DNA of 17,951 nucleotides, taken from assembly GCA_002312935.1 (NCBI GenBank), contig DCAT01000175.1:1-17951 (forward strand), written 5' to 3'. The DNA is from Oceanospirillaceae bacterium UBA1126 (GTDB lineage: Bacteria; Pseudomonadota; Gammaproteobacteria; Pseudomonadales; Balneatricaceae). Of this stretch, positions 1 through 7,080 are shown piece by piece. Below the pieces are notes generated by a model. That model was not told where the DNA came from. It did not search any database and saw only the letters and a list, made by a program, of their open reading frames with translations. Positions within the stretch are counted from its first letter, which is position 1, and the number at the start of each line of letters is the position of its first letter. A program made the translations under genes and the position numbers.

Positions 1-122
1 CCACAGCCAGAGGGACCAAGAAGGACTAAAAATTCTTTATCTGCAATGGTTAAATCAAAGTTATCGACGCCCACGAAGTCGCCCCAGCGCTTGCCAATAT
101 TACGGAGCTTTATTTCTGCCAT
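1..122 (-). CDS. Carbohydrate ABC transporter ATP-binding protein, MalK/UgpC type (5' part only)
   Basis: This is the N-terminal 40 codons of a nucleotide-binding subunit; the rest lies beyond the left edge. The start is the ATG at 122-120. The translation begins MAEIKLRNIGKRWGD and reaches the start of a Walker A loop, GPSGCG, at residues 36-41. The cysteine form of the P-loop (GPSGCGKST) is typical of MalK/UgpC/SmoK ATPases that power sugar importers. The gene is divergent from the binding-protein and permease genes at 508-3794. That operon has no ATPase gene of its own, so this product is the likely energy-coupling subunit on the cytoplasmic face of the membrane. Upstream on its strand there is a consensus TTGACA at 210-205, but I cannot pair it with a good -10. 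The family is clear; the substrate is not. Confidence 0.88.
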   Translation of the reverse strand, partial: MAEIKLRNIGKRWGDFVGVDNFDLTIADKEFLVLLGPSGC

Positions 123-507
123 ATGTCTGCCACAGTGTTTGAGTCTGAAAATAGATACGTATGCAAAAATTATCAGATTTTATTCACTAAGGCAATAGCT
201 GCGATGTCAAAATAGCTAATTAAACGGGTATATATAAGCATTTTATCGTGATGACGCTAGATAATTTAAAAAAACATCCAAAGCTGATATTTATTTATTG
301 CACTAATAACAAGGAGTTATGTTTAATTGTCAATGTTGTTAGGTGGGTTGAGATTTAAATAGTTGCTAATCTCTGTCAAAACATAGTAGAATTTTGGTTA
401 CGCATGCAATCCATCTCCAGTGTTATTACATGATGTGGATCAAATACGTATATAAAACAAGGCCACGCTGGTCTCACATTAATAAATTTAAAGAGGATGC
501 GTTCATC
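123..507. promoter_or_regulatory. Divergent intergenic region between the malK-like gene and the sugar-binding-protein gene
   Basis: This 385-bp AT-rich stretch holds no convincing gene. An open frame from 394 in frame with the binding protein lacks a ribosome site and would put a hydrophilic extension before the signal peptide. Visible elements are a TTGACA on the minus strand at 210-205, a 6-bp inverted repeat GAGATT/AATCTC (350-355 and 368-373), an FNR/Anr-like box at 430-443, two TACGTA sequences (156-161, 445-450) and a possible plus-strand promoter at 426-456. Both transporter transcripts must start here, so shared regulation is likely. No regulator gene is visible next to it. Confidence 0.6.
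426..456 (+). promoter_or_regulatory. Possible promoter of the sugar ABC operon with an FNR/Anr-like box
   Basis: TTACAT (426-431) and TATAAA (451-456) could be -35 and -10 boxes, but the 19-bp spacer is long. ATGATGTGGATCAA at 430-443 matches the FNR/Anr consensus TTGAT-N4-ATCAA at nine of ten defined positions and sits inside the spacer, where a bound protein would more likely repress than activate. The binding-protein start codon is about 50 bp downstream. The call rests on short matches only. Confidence 0.3.
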
Positions 508-1755
508 ATGAGCACAATAAAAACGATAGCTCTCACCGCAACTGCTGCTGCAATTTTAACCAGCTCCGCCGCTTTTGCAGAATGTGGCATAGAAGGCAAT
601 GCCAACGTGAGCATAATGGGTAACGATTTCCCTGCACTACACGCTGTGTTTTCTGCAGCTGAGCAATGCGCAGGTAATGGTGTTACTGTGACTAAAAATC
701 ACAACAAAGATTACAAAGACCTAATGGTGCCGGCCCTAACAGCTAATCCAGCTGAGTATACAGCCTTAACTGTATCAAACGGCACTCTGGTTACCCTAAT
801 GAATGATGGTTTGGTTCGCTCACTGGATGCGCTGGTAGCCAAGCACGGTTCAAGCTTAAATAAATCACAGTTGGTGACAGTTGATGGGAAAGTAATGGCA
901 GTAGCCTTTATGGCGAACGCTCAGCACCTGTTTTACCGCTCCGACATCCTAAGCCAAGTTGGCATGAGTGCAGATGAAGTTCAAACCTATGAGCAGGTAT
1001 TAACTGCTGCTCAACGAATCCGTGATGCTGGCATTATGGAGTATCCTGTTGCATTGAATACCAAGGCCGGTTGGAACTTAGGTGAAGAGTTTGTCAACAT
1101 GTATCTTGGTACTGGTGCAGATATGTTTGTACCTGGGACAGCTCAGGTGAGCATTAATAACGAGCATGGTATTGCTACCTTAAACATGCTGCAAAGCCTG
1201 GTTAGCTACTCACATCCTGACTACCTAACATTTGATTCCAATGCGACTCAAGCAATGTGGGAAGGCGGTAAGCTTGCTCTTGCTACGATGTGGGGTTCTC
1301 GAACAGCAGGCGTGTTAGATGATGAAGGATCTACTGAACAAGTTGTCATGAACACTGACTTTGCAGCAGCCCCAACCTTTAATGGTGGCAGCATTCCAGC
1401 ATCGTCTCTATGGTGGGATGGCTTCGTTATAGCCAAGAACGTTTCTGATGCAGATGCCGAAGCTAGCTTTATTGCTATGATGAATGGTACGTCTACTGAA
1501 ATGGTACAAGCGAATAATGACGCAGCTACTTGGTTGATCGAAGGCTATGTGCCTAGTAAAGCCGCTTCAGGTGTAACTTCTACAGCTATGAATGGCGCTG
1601 CACCTTATCCAATGTATCCATTTATGGGTGCCTTACATGGCGCTGCAGGTTCAGAACTATCTGACTTCCTACAAGGTGGTGAGAGCGCAGAGCAAGCATT
1701 AGCTGACATGGAAGCAGCTTACAATGTTGCTGCCAAAGAGAAAGGTTTTCTATAA
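508..1755 (+). CDS. Periplasmic carbohydrate-binding protein of an ABC importer (family 1 extracellular solute-binding protein)
   Basis: The 415-residue protein should capture a sugar, polyol or glycoside in the periplasm and deliver it to the two permeases encoded next. I chose the ATG at 508 because AAGAGGA (491-497) lies 10 bp upstream and the product starts with a textbook Sec signal peptide: Lys5, a hydrophobic Ala/Thr/Leu core and an AFA cut site after residue 24. The mature protein starts ECG. There is no lipobox, so it is soluble rather than a lipoprotein; Cys26 and Cys54 could form a disulfide. The C-terminal half has the Trp/Gly-rich segments common in sugar-binding proteins (MWEGGKLALATMWGSR, SLWWDGFVIAK). 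Length and gene order fit the MalE/UgpB-like family. The substrate cannot be read from sequence. A strong hairpin just after the stop probably raises its level relative to the permeases. Confidence 0.9.
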   Translation: MSTIKTIALTATAAAILTSSAAFAECGIEGNANVSIMGNDFPALHAVFSAAEQCAGNGVTVTKNHNKDYKDLMVPALTANPAEYTALTVSNGTLVTLMNDGLVRSLDALVAKHGSSLNKSQLVTVDGKVMAVAFMANAQHLFYRSDILSQVGMSADEVQTYEQVLTAAQRIRDAGIMEYPVALNTKAGWNLGEEFVNMYLGTGADMFVPGTAQVSINNEHGIATLNMLQSLVSYSHPDYLTFDSNATQAMWEGGKLALATMWGSRTAGVLDDEGSTEQVVMNTDFAAAPTFNGGSIPASSLWWDGFVIAKNVSDADAEASFIAMMNGTSTEMVQANNDAATWLIEGYVPSKAASGVTSTAMNGAAPYPMYPFMGALHGAAGSELSDFLQGGESAEQALADMEAAYNVAAKEKGFL

Positions 1756-1776
1756 AACCTACTGACTCTAGTTAGT

Positions 1777-1815
1777 AAAGGGGGCAAGGCTATTTAGCCT
1801 GTGCCCCTTTCTTTT
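1777..1815 (+). terminator. Intrinsic-terminator-like hairpin inside the ABC operon
   Basis: AAAGGGGGCA (1777-1786) pairs with TGCCCCTTT (1802-1810) with one bulged G, and AGGCT (1787-1791, approximate edge) pairs with AGCCT closing on an ATTT loop. CTTTT follows directly. It lies 20 bp after the binding-protein stop and before the first permease. Such partial terminators are common between solute-binding-protein and permease genes, where they leave the binding protein in excess. Confidence 0.8.
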
Positions 1816-1862
1816 GAATAGTTATTTTGCACAAGCCTTTTGTATAAACGGAAATTACTTAC

Positions 1863-2891
1863 ATGCCTCATCGTACATTTTTTTGGTTTATTATTCCGTC
1901 GTTAACGGCCATGATTTTGTTTATCGCCTTTCCGGTAATATCTGTAATAACCCAGTCTTTGCACGTAGAGCATGAGAAAGTTCTTATTAGCTCTGAAAGC
2001 TGTGGGCCATTTGGCTGCAAACAAGTGACTGTTATTGATGTGGAGGCTACCGCGCAGCTTAGGACAGATCAACCACTAGGGCAGTTCAGTGGTTTTGATA
2101 ATTATACGAATCGCAATCATCTTGCGTTTGACGAGATAAGCTTGGCTTGGAGCAATAGTGAAAATATGAGTATGTTTTTTAATAAACTGCTCAACCTTCC
2201 CTTTTATAAAGCACTAGCATTTACGTTAACCTACACGTTCGTGGTGACTCCTTTTGTTATTGTATTGGGCCTTGCTATAGCCCTAGGCGTAAACGCACTG
2301 CCTAAATTTGCTAAAGGCCCCACTATTTTCGTCTCCCTTTTGCCAATGATTGTGACACCGTTGATCGGCTCATTAATTTTGTTTTGGATGATTGATGGAG
2401 AGGGCGTTATTGGCGCTTCAATACAATCCCTTTTTAACGACCCTAATTTATCTTTAAAAGCGTCACCTGCACTAACGTGGATGATGCTTATAGTTTATGG
2501 TATCTGGCATTCGGCGCCGTTCTCTTTTATCGTTTTCTATGCTGGGCTGCAAACAGTTCCAACGGATACTCTGGAAGCGGCAACCATAGACGGTGCCAAC
2601 CGCTGGCAACGTATTCGTTACGTCGTGGTGCCCTACATGAAACCATTAGTTGTGTTCATAACCTTAATGCAGTTGATGGACAATTTCCGGGTGCTTGAGC
2701 CTATTGTTAGCTTTGCGTCAGAGGCTAGTGCGACGTCATTGAGCTGGATCATATACAAAGATTTAACATCTGATACTCAATTATTTGGCTCAGCTGCAGC
2801 AACCTCTATGCTCACTATTGTTGGTGTTGCTATTTTATTGTTACCCGTGCTCTTTCGTACTTGGCGCGATTTTAGCCGCACAGCACATTAA
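1863..2891 (+). CDS. Carbohydrate ABC transporter permease, MalF type
   Basis: This 342-residue inner-membrane protein forms half of the translocation channel. A first membrane segment spans about residues 8-30. A long hydrophilic segment follows (about 31-112), then five more hydrophobic segments near 115-143, 153-177, 203-228, 258-278 and 310-330. The EAA loop that docks on the ATPase is visible at about 237-257 (LEAATIDGANRWQRI then VVVP), with the conserved Gly in DGA. The segment after the first helix holds the close cysteine pair Cys47/Cys52 (CGPFGC). The ATG at 1863 has a weak upstream CGGAAA (1850-1855). It is followed by the second permease after 21 bp. The family is certain; the transported compound is unknown. 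Confidence 0.9.
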   Translation: MPHRTFFWFIIPSLTAMILFIAFPVISVITQSLHVEHEKVLISSESCGPFGCKQVTVIDVEATAQLRTDQPLGQFSGFDNYTNRNHLAFDEISLAWSNSENMSMFFNKLLNLPFYKALAFTLTYTFVVTPFVIVLGLAIALGVNALPKFAKGPTIFVSLLPMIVTPLIGSLILFWMIDGEGVIGASIQSLFNDPNLSLKASPALTWMMLIVYGIWHSAPFSFIVFYAGLQTVPTDTLEAATIDGANRWQRIRYVVVPYMKPLVVFITLMQLMDNFRVLEPIVSFASEASATSLSWIIYKDLTSDTQLFGSAAATSMLTIVGVAILLLPVLFRTWRDFSRTAH

Positions 2892-2912
2892 AGCTTAAGT
2901 AAGGAGCACATC

Positions 2913-3794
2913 ATGTCAAACCCAGCGCAACGTCGCTCTACTAGCCTAGCTATTATTTCAACAGGATTCGTTGTTCTGTGGATTATGGTCGCTGCATCAC
3001 CGTTTTTATGGACCCTTTGGGGCTCCTTTAAAGTGCAAGGAGATTTCTTTTCTAAAGCAGATTGGACTAATGCGCTTTATGGTGTGCGAACCATGATTGA
3101 AACGGGTGATTTTTTTACCACCAATGGGTATTACGGCGCATGGGTAGAACATGGATTTGGTGAATCTGTTATCAATACCACTATTGTTGTAGTTTCTACA
3201 GTTATTATTTCTCTTACCTTAGGCACTTTGGGAGGGTACGCCTTAGCTCGATCTGGATTTAAATACTCTTTCTGGATCCTTATGCTGGCTTTAGTGTTTC
3301 GAGCAATGCCCCACATTACTCTTGTGTCAGGTTATCTTTTGCCTTTCTTTGAGTGGAATGTTTGGGGTTATTTACCTACTTCAATTATAGTTTTGGTGGC
3401 CATTAACCAGCCCTTTACCTTGTGGATGCTGCACTCATTCTTTTTAAATATTCCCAAAGACCTTGACGAAAGTGCCATGGTAGATGGTTGCACCCGCTTC
3501 CAAGCATTCCGCCACGTTATAATACCAGTCATGTGGCCAGGGGTGATTACTACAGGGTTGTTTAGCTTTTTATTGGCTTACAACGACTTTGCCGTCACTG
3601 CGTCTTTGTTGAGCCAAGATAACCAAACGATGATACCAAAAATTGCAAGCTTTTTAGGAACTACTCAAGTGGAAGGTAATGTAATGTTTGCAGTAGCTGC
3701 AGTAGTATCAGCGATGATTCCATTATTTATTTTGGTCATGTTCTTTCAGCGTCAAATTGTATCCGGCTTAACTGCTGGTGCAGTCAAAGGATAA
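2913..3794 (+). CDS. Carbohydrate ABC transporter permease, MalG type
   Basis: The second channel subunit has 293 residues and about six membrane segments (near 12-34, 87-110, 118-144, 152-177, 207-229, 259-279). The EAA loop is at about 182-205 (DLDESAMVDGCTRFQAF then IIP), with the invariant Gly at 192. Length and C-terminal layout fit the MalG/UgpE group. A good ribosome site, AAGGAG, stands just ahead of the ATG at 2913. It probably pairs with the preceding permease, and the ATPase for the complex is probably the divergent gene at the left edge. An 11-bp gap separates it from the SnoaL-like gene, so the two are very likely co-transcribed. Confidence 0.9.
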   Translation: MSNPAQRRSTSLAIISTGFVVLWIMVAASPFLWTLWGSFKVQGDFFSKADWTNALYGVRTMIETGDFFTTNGYYGAWVEHGFGESVINTTIVVVSTVIISLTLGTLGGYALARSGFKYSFWILMLALVFRAMPHITLVSGYLLPFFEWNVWGYLPTSIIVLVAINQPFTLWMLHSFFLNIPKDLDESAMVDGCTRFQAFRHVIIPVMWPGVITTGLFSFLLAYNDFAVTASLLSQDNQTMIPKIASFLGTTQVEGNVMFAVAAVVSAMIPLFILVMFFQRQIVSGLTAGAVKG

Positions 3795-3805
3795 ATTTAT
3801 TAAAT

Positions 3806-4822
3806 ATGAAAAATGATATTCAGGCAGCAAAAGCCTTAGTAGTTGATTTTTACAAGCGTTTAGACACTTCTAGCCCAGAAGCATTAGGTGAAGTGATACA
3901 AAACTATACAGCCGATGACTATCTTTGGCGCGGTTACCATCCTTTCCATGAGCAAACCTCTGCAGCCCAAGTAGCCCGTTTATTTTGGCAGCCACTGCGA
4001 CATTCTTTAAAGCATTTACAGCGCCGCCAAGACATCTTTATGGCAGGTTGCAACGAGATAGATGATTTCTCATCTGTGTGGGTGGTTTCTATGGGCCACC
4101 TGATGGGCTTGTTTGATGAGCCTTGGTTGGGTATTAAGCCCACCGGAAAAATGGTGATGCTTAGGTATTGTGAATTCAATAAGGTTGAAAACGGGAAAAT
4201 ATCTGAAACAGCTATGTTTTTTGATATTCCACATTTAATGGTGCAGGCAGGCTTGCAGCCATTCCCTCCTCAGACTGCGGCTGAGCTTGTGCAGCCTGGG
4301 CCTATTTCGCACGCTGGCCTAATGTTTAATGAGCAAGCGCTGGAGTCGGGTGAAAAAACCTTAGCTGCGATTAATCACATGATTAATGCGTTAGGTGAAT
4401 GGAATAGTGAACTATCCCTAGAAGATGAGCTGCGATTGAGTTGGCACGAAGACATGATTTGGTGGGGCCCTTCAGGAATAGGGGCCACTTACACAATTGC
4501 GCGCTATGCCCAACAACATTCTGGGCCGTTTAGAGCTGGGTTCGAAAACCGCGACTTTAATGGCCATATTTGCCGTATGGCTGAAGGTGAATTTGGTGGA
4601 TTTTTTGGTTGGCCAAATTTAACCCTAGAGCCTGTAGGTGGTTTCATGGGTATGCCTGCAACGGGCAAGTCTGCTGAGATGCGTGTGATTGATATTTACC
4701 GTCGTGATGGGGATAAGTTGGCGGAAAATTGGGTATTTATTGACCTGTTGCATTTTTGGAATCAGCAGGGTGTTGATATTTTGGCTAGAACAACGCTTAA
4801 TGATGTGCCTGGCGCCCATTAA
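3806..4822 (+). CDS. Protein with two tandem SnoaL-like (NTF2-fold) domains, function unknown
   Basis: The 338-residue protein has no signal peptide or membrane segment and should be cytoplasmic. The N-terminal domain (about 5-150) has the feel of the SnoaL/ester-cyclase family: a helical start, DDYLWRG, then a strand-rich C-terminal part. The second half (about 168-326) repeats it. Residues 109-149 (GIKPTGK...YCEF...FFDIPHLMVQAG) match 281-322 (GMPATGK...IDIYRR...FIDLLHFWNQQG), and DDYLWRGYHPF (37-47) matches EDMIWWGPSGI (215-225). SnoaL relatives include aldol cyclases, isomerases and non-enzymatic binding proteins, so no reaction can be assigned. The position 11 bp after the second permease says it probably acts on, or after, the imported compound. 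The ribosome site is weak (AAAGGA in the permease end, about 13 bp away), so translation may be coupled to the permease gene. Confidence 0.75.
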   Translation: MKNDIQAAKALVVDFYKRLDTSSPEALGEVIQNYTADDYLWRGYHPFHEQTSAAQVARLFWQPLRHSLKHLQRRQDIFMAGCNEIDDFSSVWVVSMGHLMGLFDEPWLGIKPTGKMVMLRYCEFNKVENGKISETAMFFDIPHLMVQAGLQPFPPQTAAELVQPGPISHAGLMFNEQALESGEKTLAAINHMINALGEWNSELSLEDELRLSWHEDMIWWGPSGIGATYTIARYAQQHSGPFRAGFENRDFNGHICRMAEGEFGGFFGWPNLTLEPVGGFMGMPATGKSAEMRVIDIYRRDGDKLAENWVFIDLLHFWNQQGVDILARTTLNDVPGAH

Positions 4823-4860
4823 CTGCACTATGCGGGGAAACACCACGGTGGCAGTTAGTG
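4817..4860. terminator. Stem-loop at the end of the SnoaL-like gene
   Basis: CATTAACTGC (4817-4826) pairs with GCAGTTAGTG (4851-4860) over 10 positions including one G-U, enclosing a 24-nt loop. The stop codon of the SnoaL-like gene (4820-4822) is inside the left arm. Only TTT follows, so this is a weak intrinsic terminator at best; it may instead protect the 3' end or belong to the sdaA leader. Confidence 0.4.
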
Positions 4861-4935
4861 TTTGCCTGTGACGGCCTGCTTGAAAGACTGCATATTGCAT
4901 AAACCTTTTGTGTCTGGAGCTTAAAGCTACTTCTG

Positions 4936-4962
4936 TGTCGCACCAAGGTAGATGGTGTGGCA
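4936..4962. other. Stem-loop in the sdaA leader
   Basis: TGTCGCACCA (4936-4945) pairs with TGGTGTGGCA (4953-4962) over ten positions, two of them G-U, around a 7-nt loop. It lies about 70 bp before sdaA and is followed by a smaller AGGTT/AACCT hairpin (4982-4986, 4995-4999). I do not recognise a known riboswitch; the conserved boxes of the glycine class are not visible. Whether the stem is transcribed depends on a start site I cannot place. Confidence 0.35.
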
Positions 4963-5000
4963 AGTATTAGGTGATAGTTCAAGGTTATTAATTCAACCTA

Positions 5001-5013
5001 GTGGTCTGACCAC
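5001..5013. promoter_or_regulatory. GntR/FadR-like operator palindrome before sdaA
   Basis: GTGGTCTGACCAC is a perfect inverted repeat around a central T. Its core TGGT-N3-ACCA has the form bound by FadR-subfamily GntR regulators. It ends 4 bp before the GAAGG ribosome site (5017-5021) of sdaA, so a bound repressor would block transcription or its early elongation. As RNA it could also form a 5-bp hairpin beside the ribosome site. No GntR gene is in the window. Confidence 0.4.
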
Positions 5014-5029
5014 AACGAAGGCATCAAAA

Positions 5030-6418
5030 ATGAGTTTAAGCGTATTTGACCTACTAAAGATAGGCATTGGCCCGTCTAGTTCCCACACTGTGGGCCCCAT
5101 GCGGGCTTCCTTAGCTTTTGTGGAACAGCTGAAAAGTGAAGGTAAGTTAACGCAAGTGACGCGAGTTAAAGGTGAGCTTTTTGGCTCTCTTGGCGCCACT
5201 GGTAAAGGCCATGCCAGTGATATTGCTGTCATTCTTGGTTTATTGGGTGAGGCGCCAGATACTATTGATCCGCCACAAGTACAGCCTATGTTAGATGAAA
5301 TTATGGCTAATGAGCGGTTGCCCCTAAACCGTGAGCATGAAGTTGAGTTTATTCAACACCGCGATGTTATTCTTAACCTTGAAGAATCACTTCCCTATCA
5401 CCCTAATGGTATGACCATGAGTGCTTTTGGTGCCTCTGGTAGTGTGTTGTTAGAAATGTCCTATTACTCAGTGGGTGGTGGCTTTATTGTTGACGAAATG
5501 GCAGCGAAAGCTGACGAAATCCCCATAGATGAAGATCAACCTAAAGTGCCTTACCCATTTTCTTCTGGCGTTGAGTTGCTGGCCCATTGCAAGGCTTCGG
5601 GTATGAGTATTAGTCAGATAATGATGGAGAATGAGAAGACTTGGCGCACAGAAGAAGAAGTAAGAAGTAAGATTTTGCACCTGTGGAAGGTGATGCAGCA
5701 GTGTGTGCACAATGGTTGCCATACCGGAGGAGTCTTACCCGGTGGTCTTAATGTGAGGCGTCGGGCTGCAGACTTGTATCAAAAACTTAGTAGCTTGGGA
5801 TCTGTAAAAGTGATTACCCCACAGCTATCTGCCATGGATTGGGTAAACCTTTATGCTATGGCTGTTAATGAAGAAAATGCCGCTGGTGGTCGTATTGTGA
5901 CCGCGCCCACTAATGGTGCTGCGGGTATTATTCCTGCTGTGTTACATTATTACGATAATTTCTATCCATCAGCTGATGATAAGGGTATTGTTAGCTTCAT
6001 ATTGGCGGCAGCTGCCGTGGGTATATTATGCAAACTCAACGCATCTATTTCAGGGGCAGAAGTGGGATGCCAAGGTGAGGTGGGTAGCGCCTGTGCCATG
6101 GCTGCTGCCGGTTTAGCTGAAGTGATAGGCGGTACTCCTGAGCAAGTTGAAAATGCTGCTGAAATTGGCATGGAACACAACTTAGGCCTTACCTGTGACC
6201 CTATTGCTGGGTTGGTTCAGGTGCCGTGTATTGAGCGTAATGCTATGGGTTCTATTAAAGCTATTAATGCTGCGCATATGGCTATGCGTGGCGATGGTGA
6301 ACATTTGGTATCGCTGGATGACGTAATCAAGACCATGCGTGAAACGGGTGCTGATATGCAGGATAAATATAAAGAAACCTCCCGCGGGGGGCTTGCAGTC
6401 AACGTGACCAACTGTTAA
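5030..6418 (+). CDS. sdaA: L-serine ammonia-lyase (L-serine dehydratase), single-chain [4Fe-4S] type
   Basis: The enzyme converts L-serine to pyruvate and ammonia in the cytoplasm using an oxygen-sensitive [4Fe-4S] cluster. The 462-residue length fits the fused type II form of proteobacteria, with a beta domain first (SVFDLLKIGIGPSSSHTVGPM at the N-terminus) and the catalytic alpha domain after about residue 190. Cluster ligands appear as Cys347, Cys389 and Cys400. The chain ends in Cys462, matching the tail cysteine known in this family to reach into the active site as the fourth iron ligand. The ATG at 5030 is preferred over upstream in-frame starts because GAAGG (5017-5021) sits 8 bp before it and the family N-terminus begins there. 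A GntR-like palindrome lies just upstream, and a regulator gene follows after 17 bp. It may be independent of the sugar importer. Confidence 0.96.
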   Translation: MSLSVFDLLKIGIGPSSSHTVGPMRASLAFVEQLKSEGKLTQVTRVKGELFGSLGATGKGHASDIAVILGLLGEAPDTIDPPQVQPMLDEIMANERLPLNREHEVEFIQHRDVILNLEESLPYHPNGMTMSAFGASGSVLLEMSYYSVGGGFIVDEMAAKADEIPIDEDQPKVPYPFSSGVELLAHCKASGMSISQIMMENEKTWRTEEEVRSKILHLWKVMQQCVHNGCHTGGVLPGGLNVRRRAADLYQKLSSLGSVKVITPQLSAMDWVNLYAMAVNEENAAGGRIVTAPTNGAAGIIPAVLHYYDNFYPSADDKGIVSFILAAAAVGILCKLNASISGAEVGCQGEVGSACAMAAAGLAEVIGGTPEQVENAAEIGMEHNLGLTCDPIAGLVQVPCIERNAMGSIKAINAAHMAMRGDGEHLVSLDDVIKTMRETGADMQDKYKETSRGGLAVNVTNC

Positions 6419-6435
6419 CAAGGGAGGAGAAACGT

Positions 6436-7050
6436 ATGTCTACACTGCGTCCCGAAGCGGGCATATTACCTCCTGTTCCAAGCCCGGCTGCGCAGCAAGG
6501 TAATTTTGGTGAACGCCTCAGGGCTTTGCGACAAGATCGACAAATGACTTTGCAGCAGGCCAGCAAAGTGACAGGTGTAGCACAATCCACTTTGTCAAAG
6601 ATGGAAAATAATCAGCTGTCACCTACCTTTAATTTGATGCAAAAACTAGCTGTTGGTTTGGCTATCGATATGCCTCAGCTGTTTGCACCTGTAAAAGAAG
6701 TGCGCATCTCTGGTCGCCGGACTGTGACTAAAAAACAGGAAGGCCGCGAGCACCTAACAGCTACTTATGAACATGAGTTGTTGGCTACAGAATTGGATTC
6801 AAAACGCATGGTACCTTTTAAAAGCCGTGTTCGTGCTCGCACGTTGGATGAATTTGGTGGCTGGGTAAGGCATGAAGGCGAAGAGCTGCTGCTTGTGCTA
6901 GACGGCGATGTGCTAGTGTATACAGAAGAATATGAGCCGCTGGCACTTAGCGAAGGTGACAGCACTTATTTTGATAGCACTATGGGTCATGCGGTGGTAT
7001 CAACCAGTAAAGAAGATGCGCTAGTGCTTTGGGTGTGTGTTGCACTCTAA
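6436..7050 (+). CDS. XRE-family transcriptional regulator with C-terminal cupin domain
   Basis: The 204-residue protein has a Cro/C1 helix-turn-helix at about residues 24-80 (FGERLRALRQDRQMTLQQAS, then STLSKMENNQLSPT) after a 23-residue flexible Pro/Ala-rich start. A small cupin barrel occupies about 125-204 (HEGEELLLVLDGDVLVY, then LSEGDSTYFDSTMGHAVV). In XRE-cupin regulators the barrel senses a small molecule, often an amino acid or polyamine, and adjusts DNA binding at nearby genes. It follows sdaA by 17 bp with a very strong ribosome site (AAGGGAGGAG, 6420-6429), so it is almost certainly in the sdaA transcript and a candidate sensor of serine or a related compound. That role is inferred from position alone. 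Confidence 0.88.
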   Translation: MSTLRPEAGILPPVPSPAAQQGNFGERLRALRQDRQMTLQQASKVTGVAQSTLSKMENNQLSPTFNLMQKLAVGLAIDMPQLFAPVKEVRISGRRTVTKKQEGREHLTATYEHELLATELDSKRMVPFKSRVRARTLDEFGGWVRHEGEELLLVLDGDVLVYTEEYEPLALSEGDSTYFDSTMGHAVVSTSKEDALVLWVCVAL

Positions 7051-7080
7051 GCCTAACCCCCCATTCACAATGGCCTAAAA

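Noticed and set aside
394..507. In-frame upstream extension of the binding protein from 394
   Set aside because: It would place 38 hydrophilic residues before a perfect signal peptide and has no ribosome site; the ATG at 508 has one.
4952..5029. In-frame upstream ATG for sdaA at 4952
   Set aside because: It would add 26 residues not seen in the family, whereas the ATG at 5030 has GAAGG 8 bp upstream and the standard N-terminus.
4823..5029. Glycine riboswitch upstream of sdaA
   Set aside because: GGAGC and CACCAAGG fragments are loosely similar, but the conserved core and paired arrangement cannot be traced.
6379..6392. CCTCCCGCGGGGGG tract near the sdaA 3' end
   Set aside because: It encodes conserved residues of the C-terminal tail (ETSRGGLAVN), so the G/C run is explained by coding sequence.
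1..7050. Genomic island or mobile element around the sugar importer
   Set aside because: No integrase, transposase, tRNA target or flanking repeat is visible, and base composition does not obviously differ from the rest.
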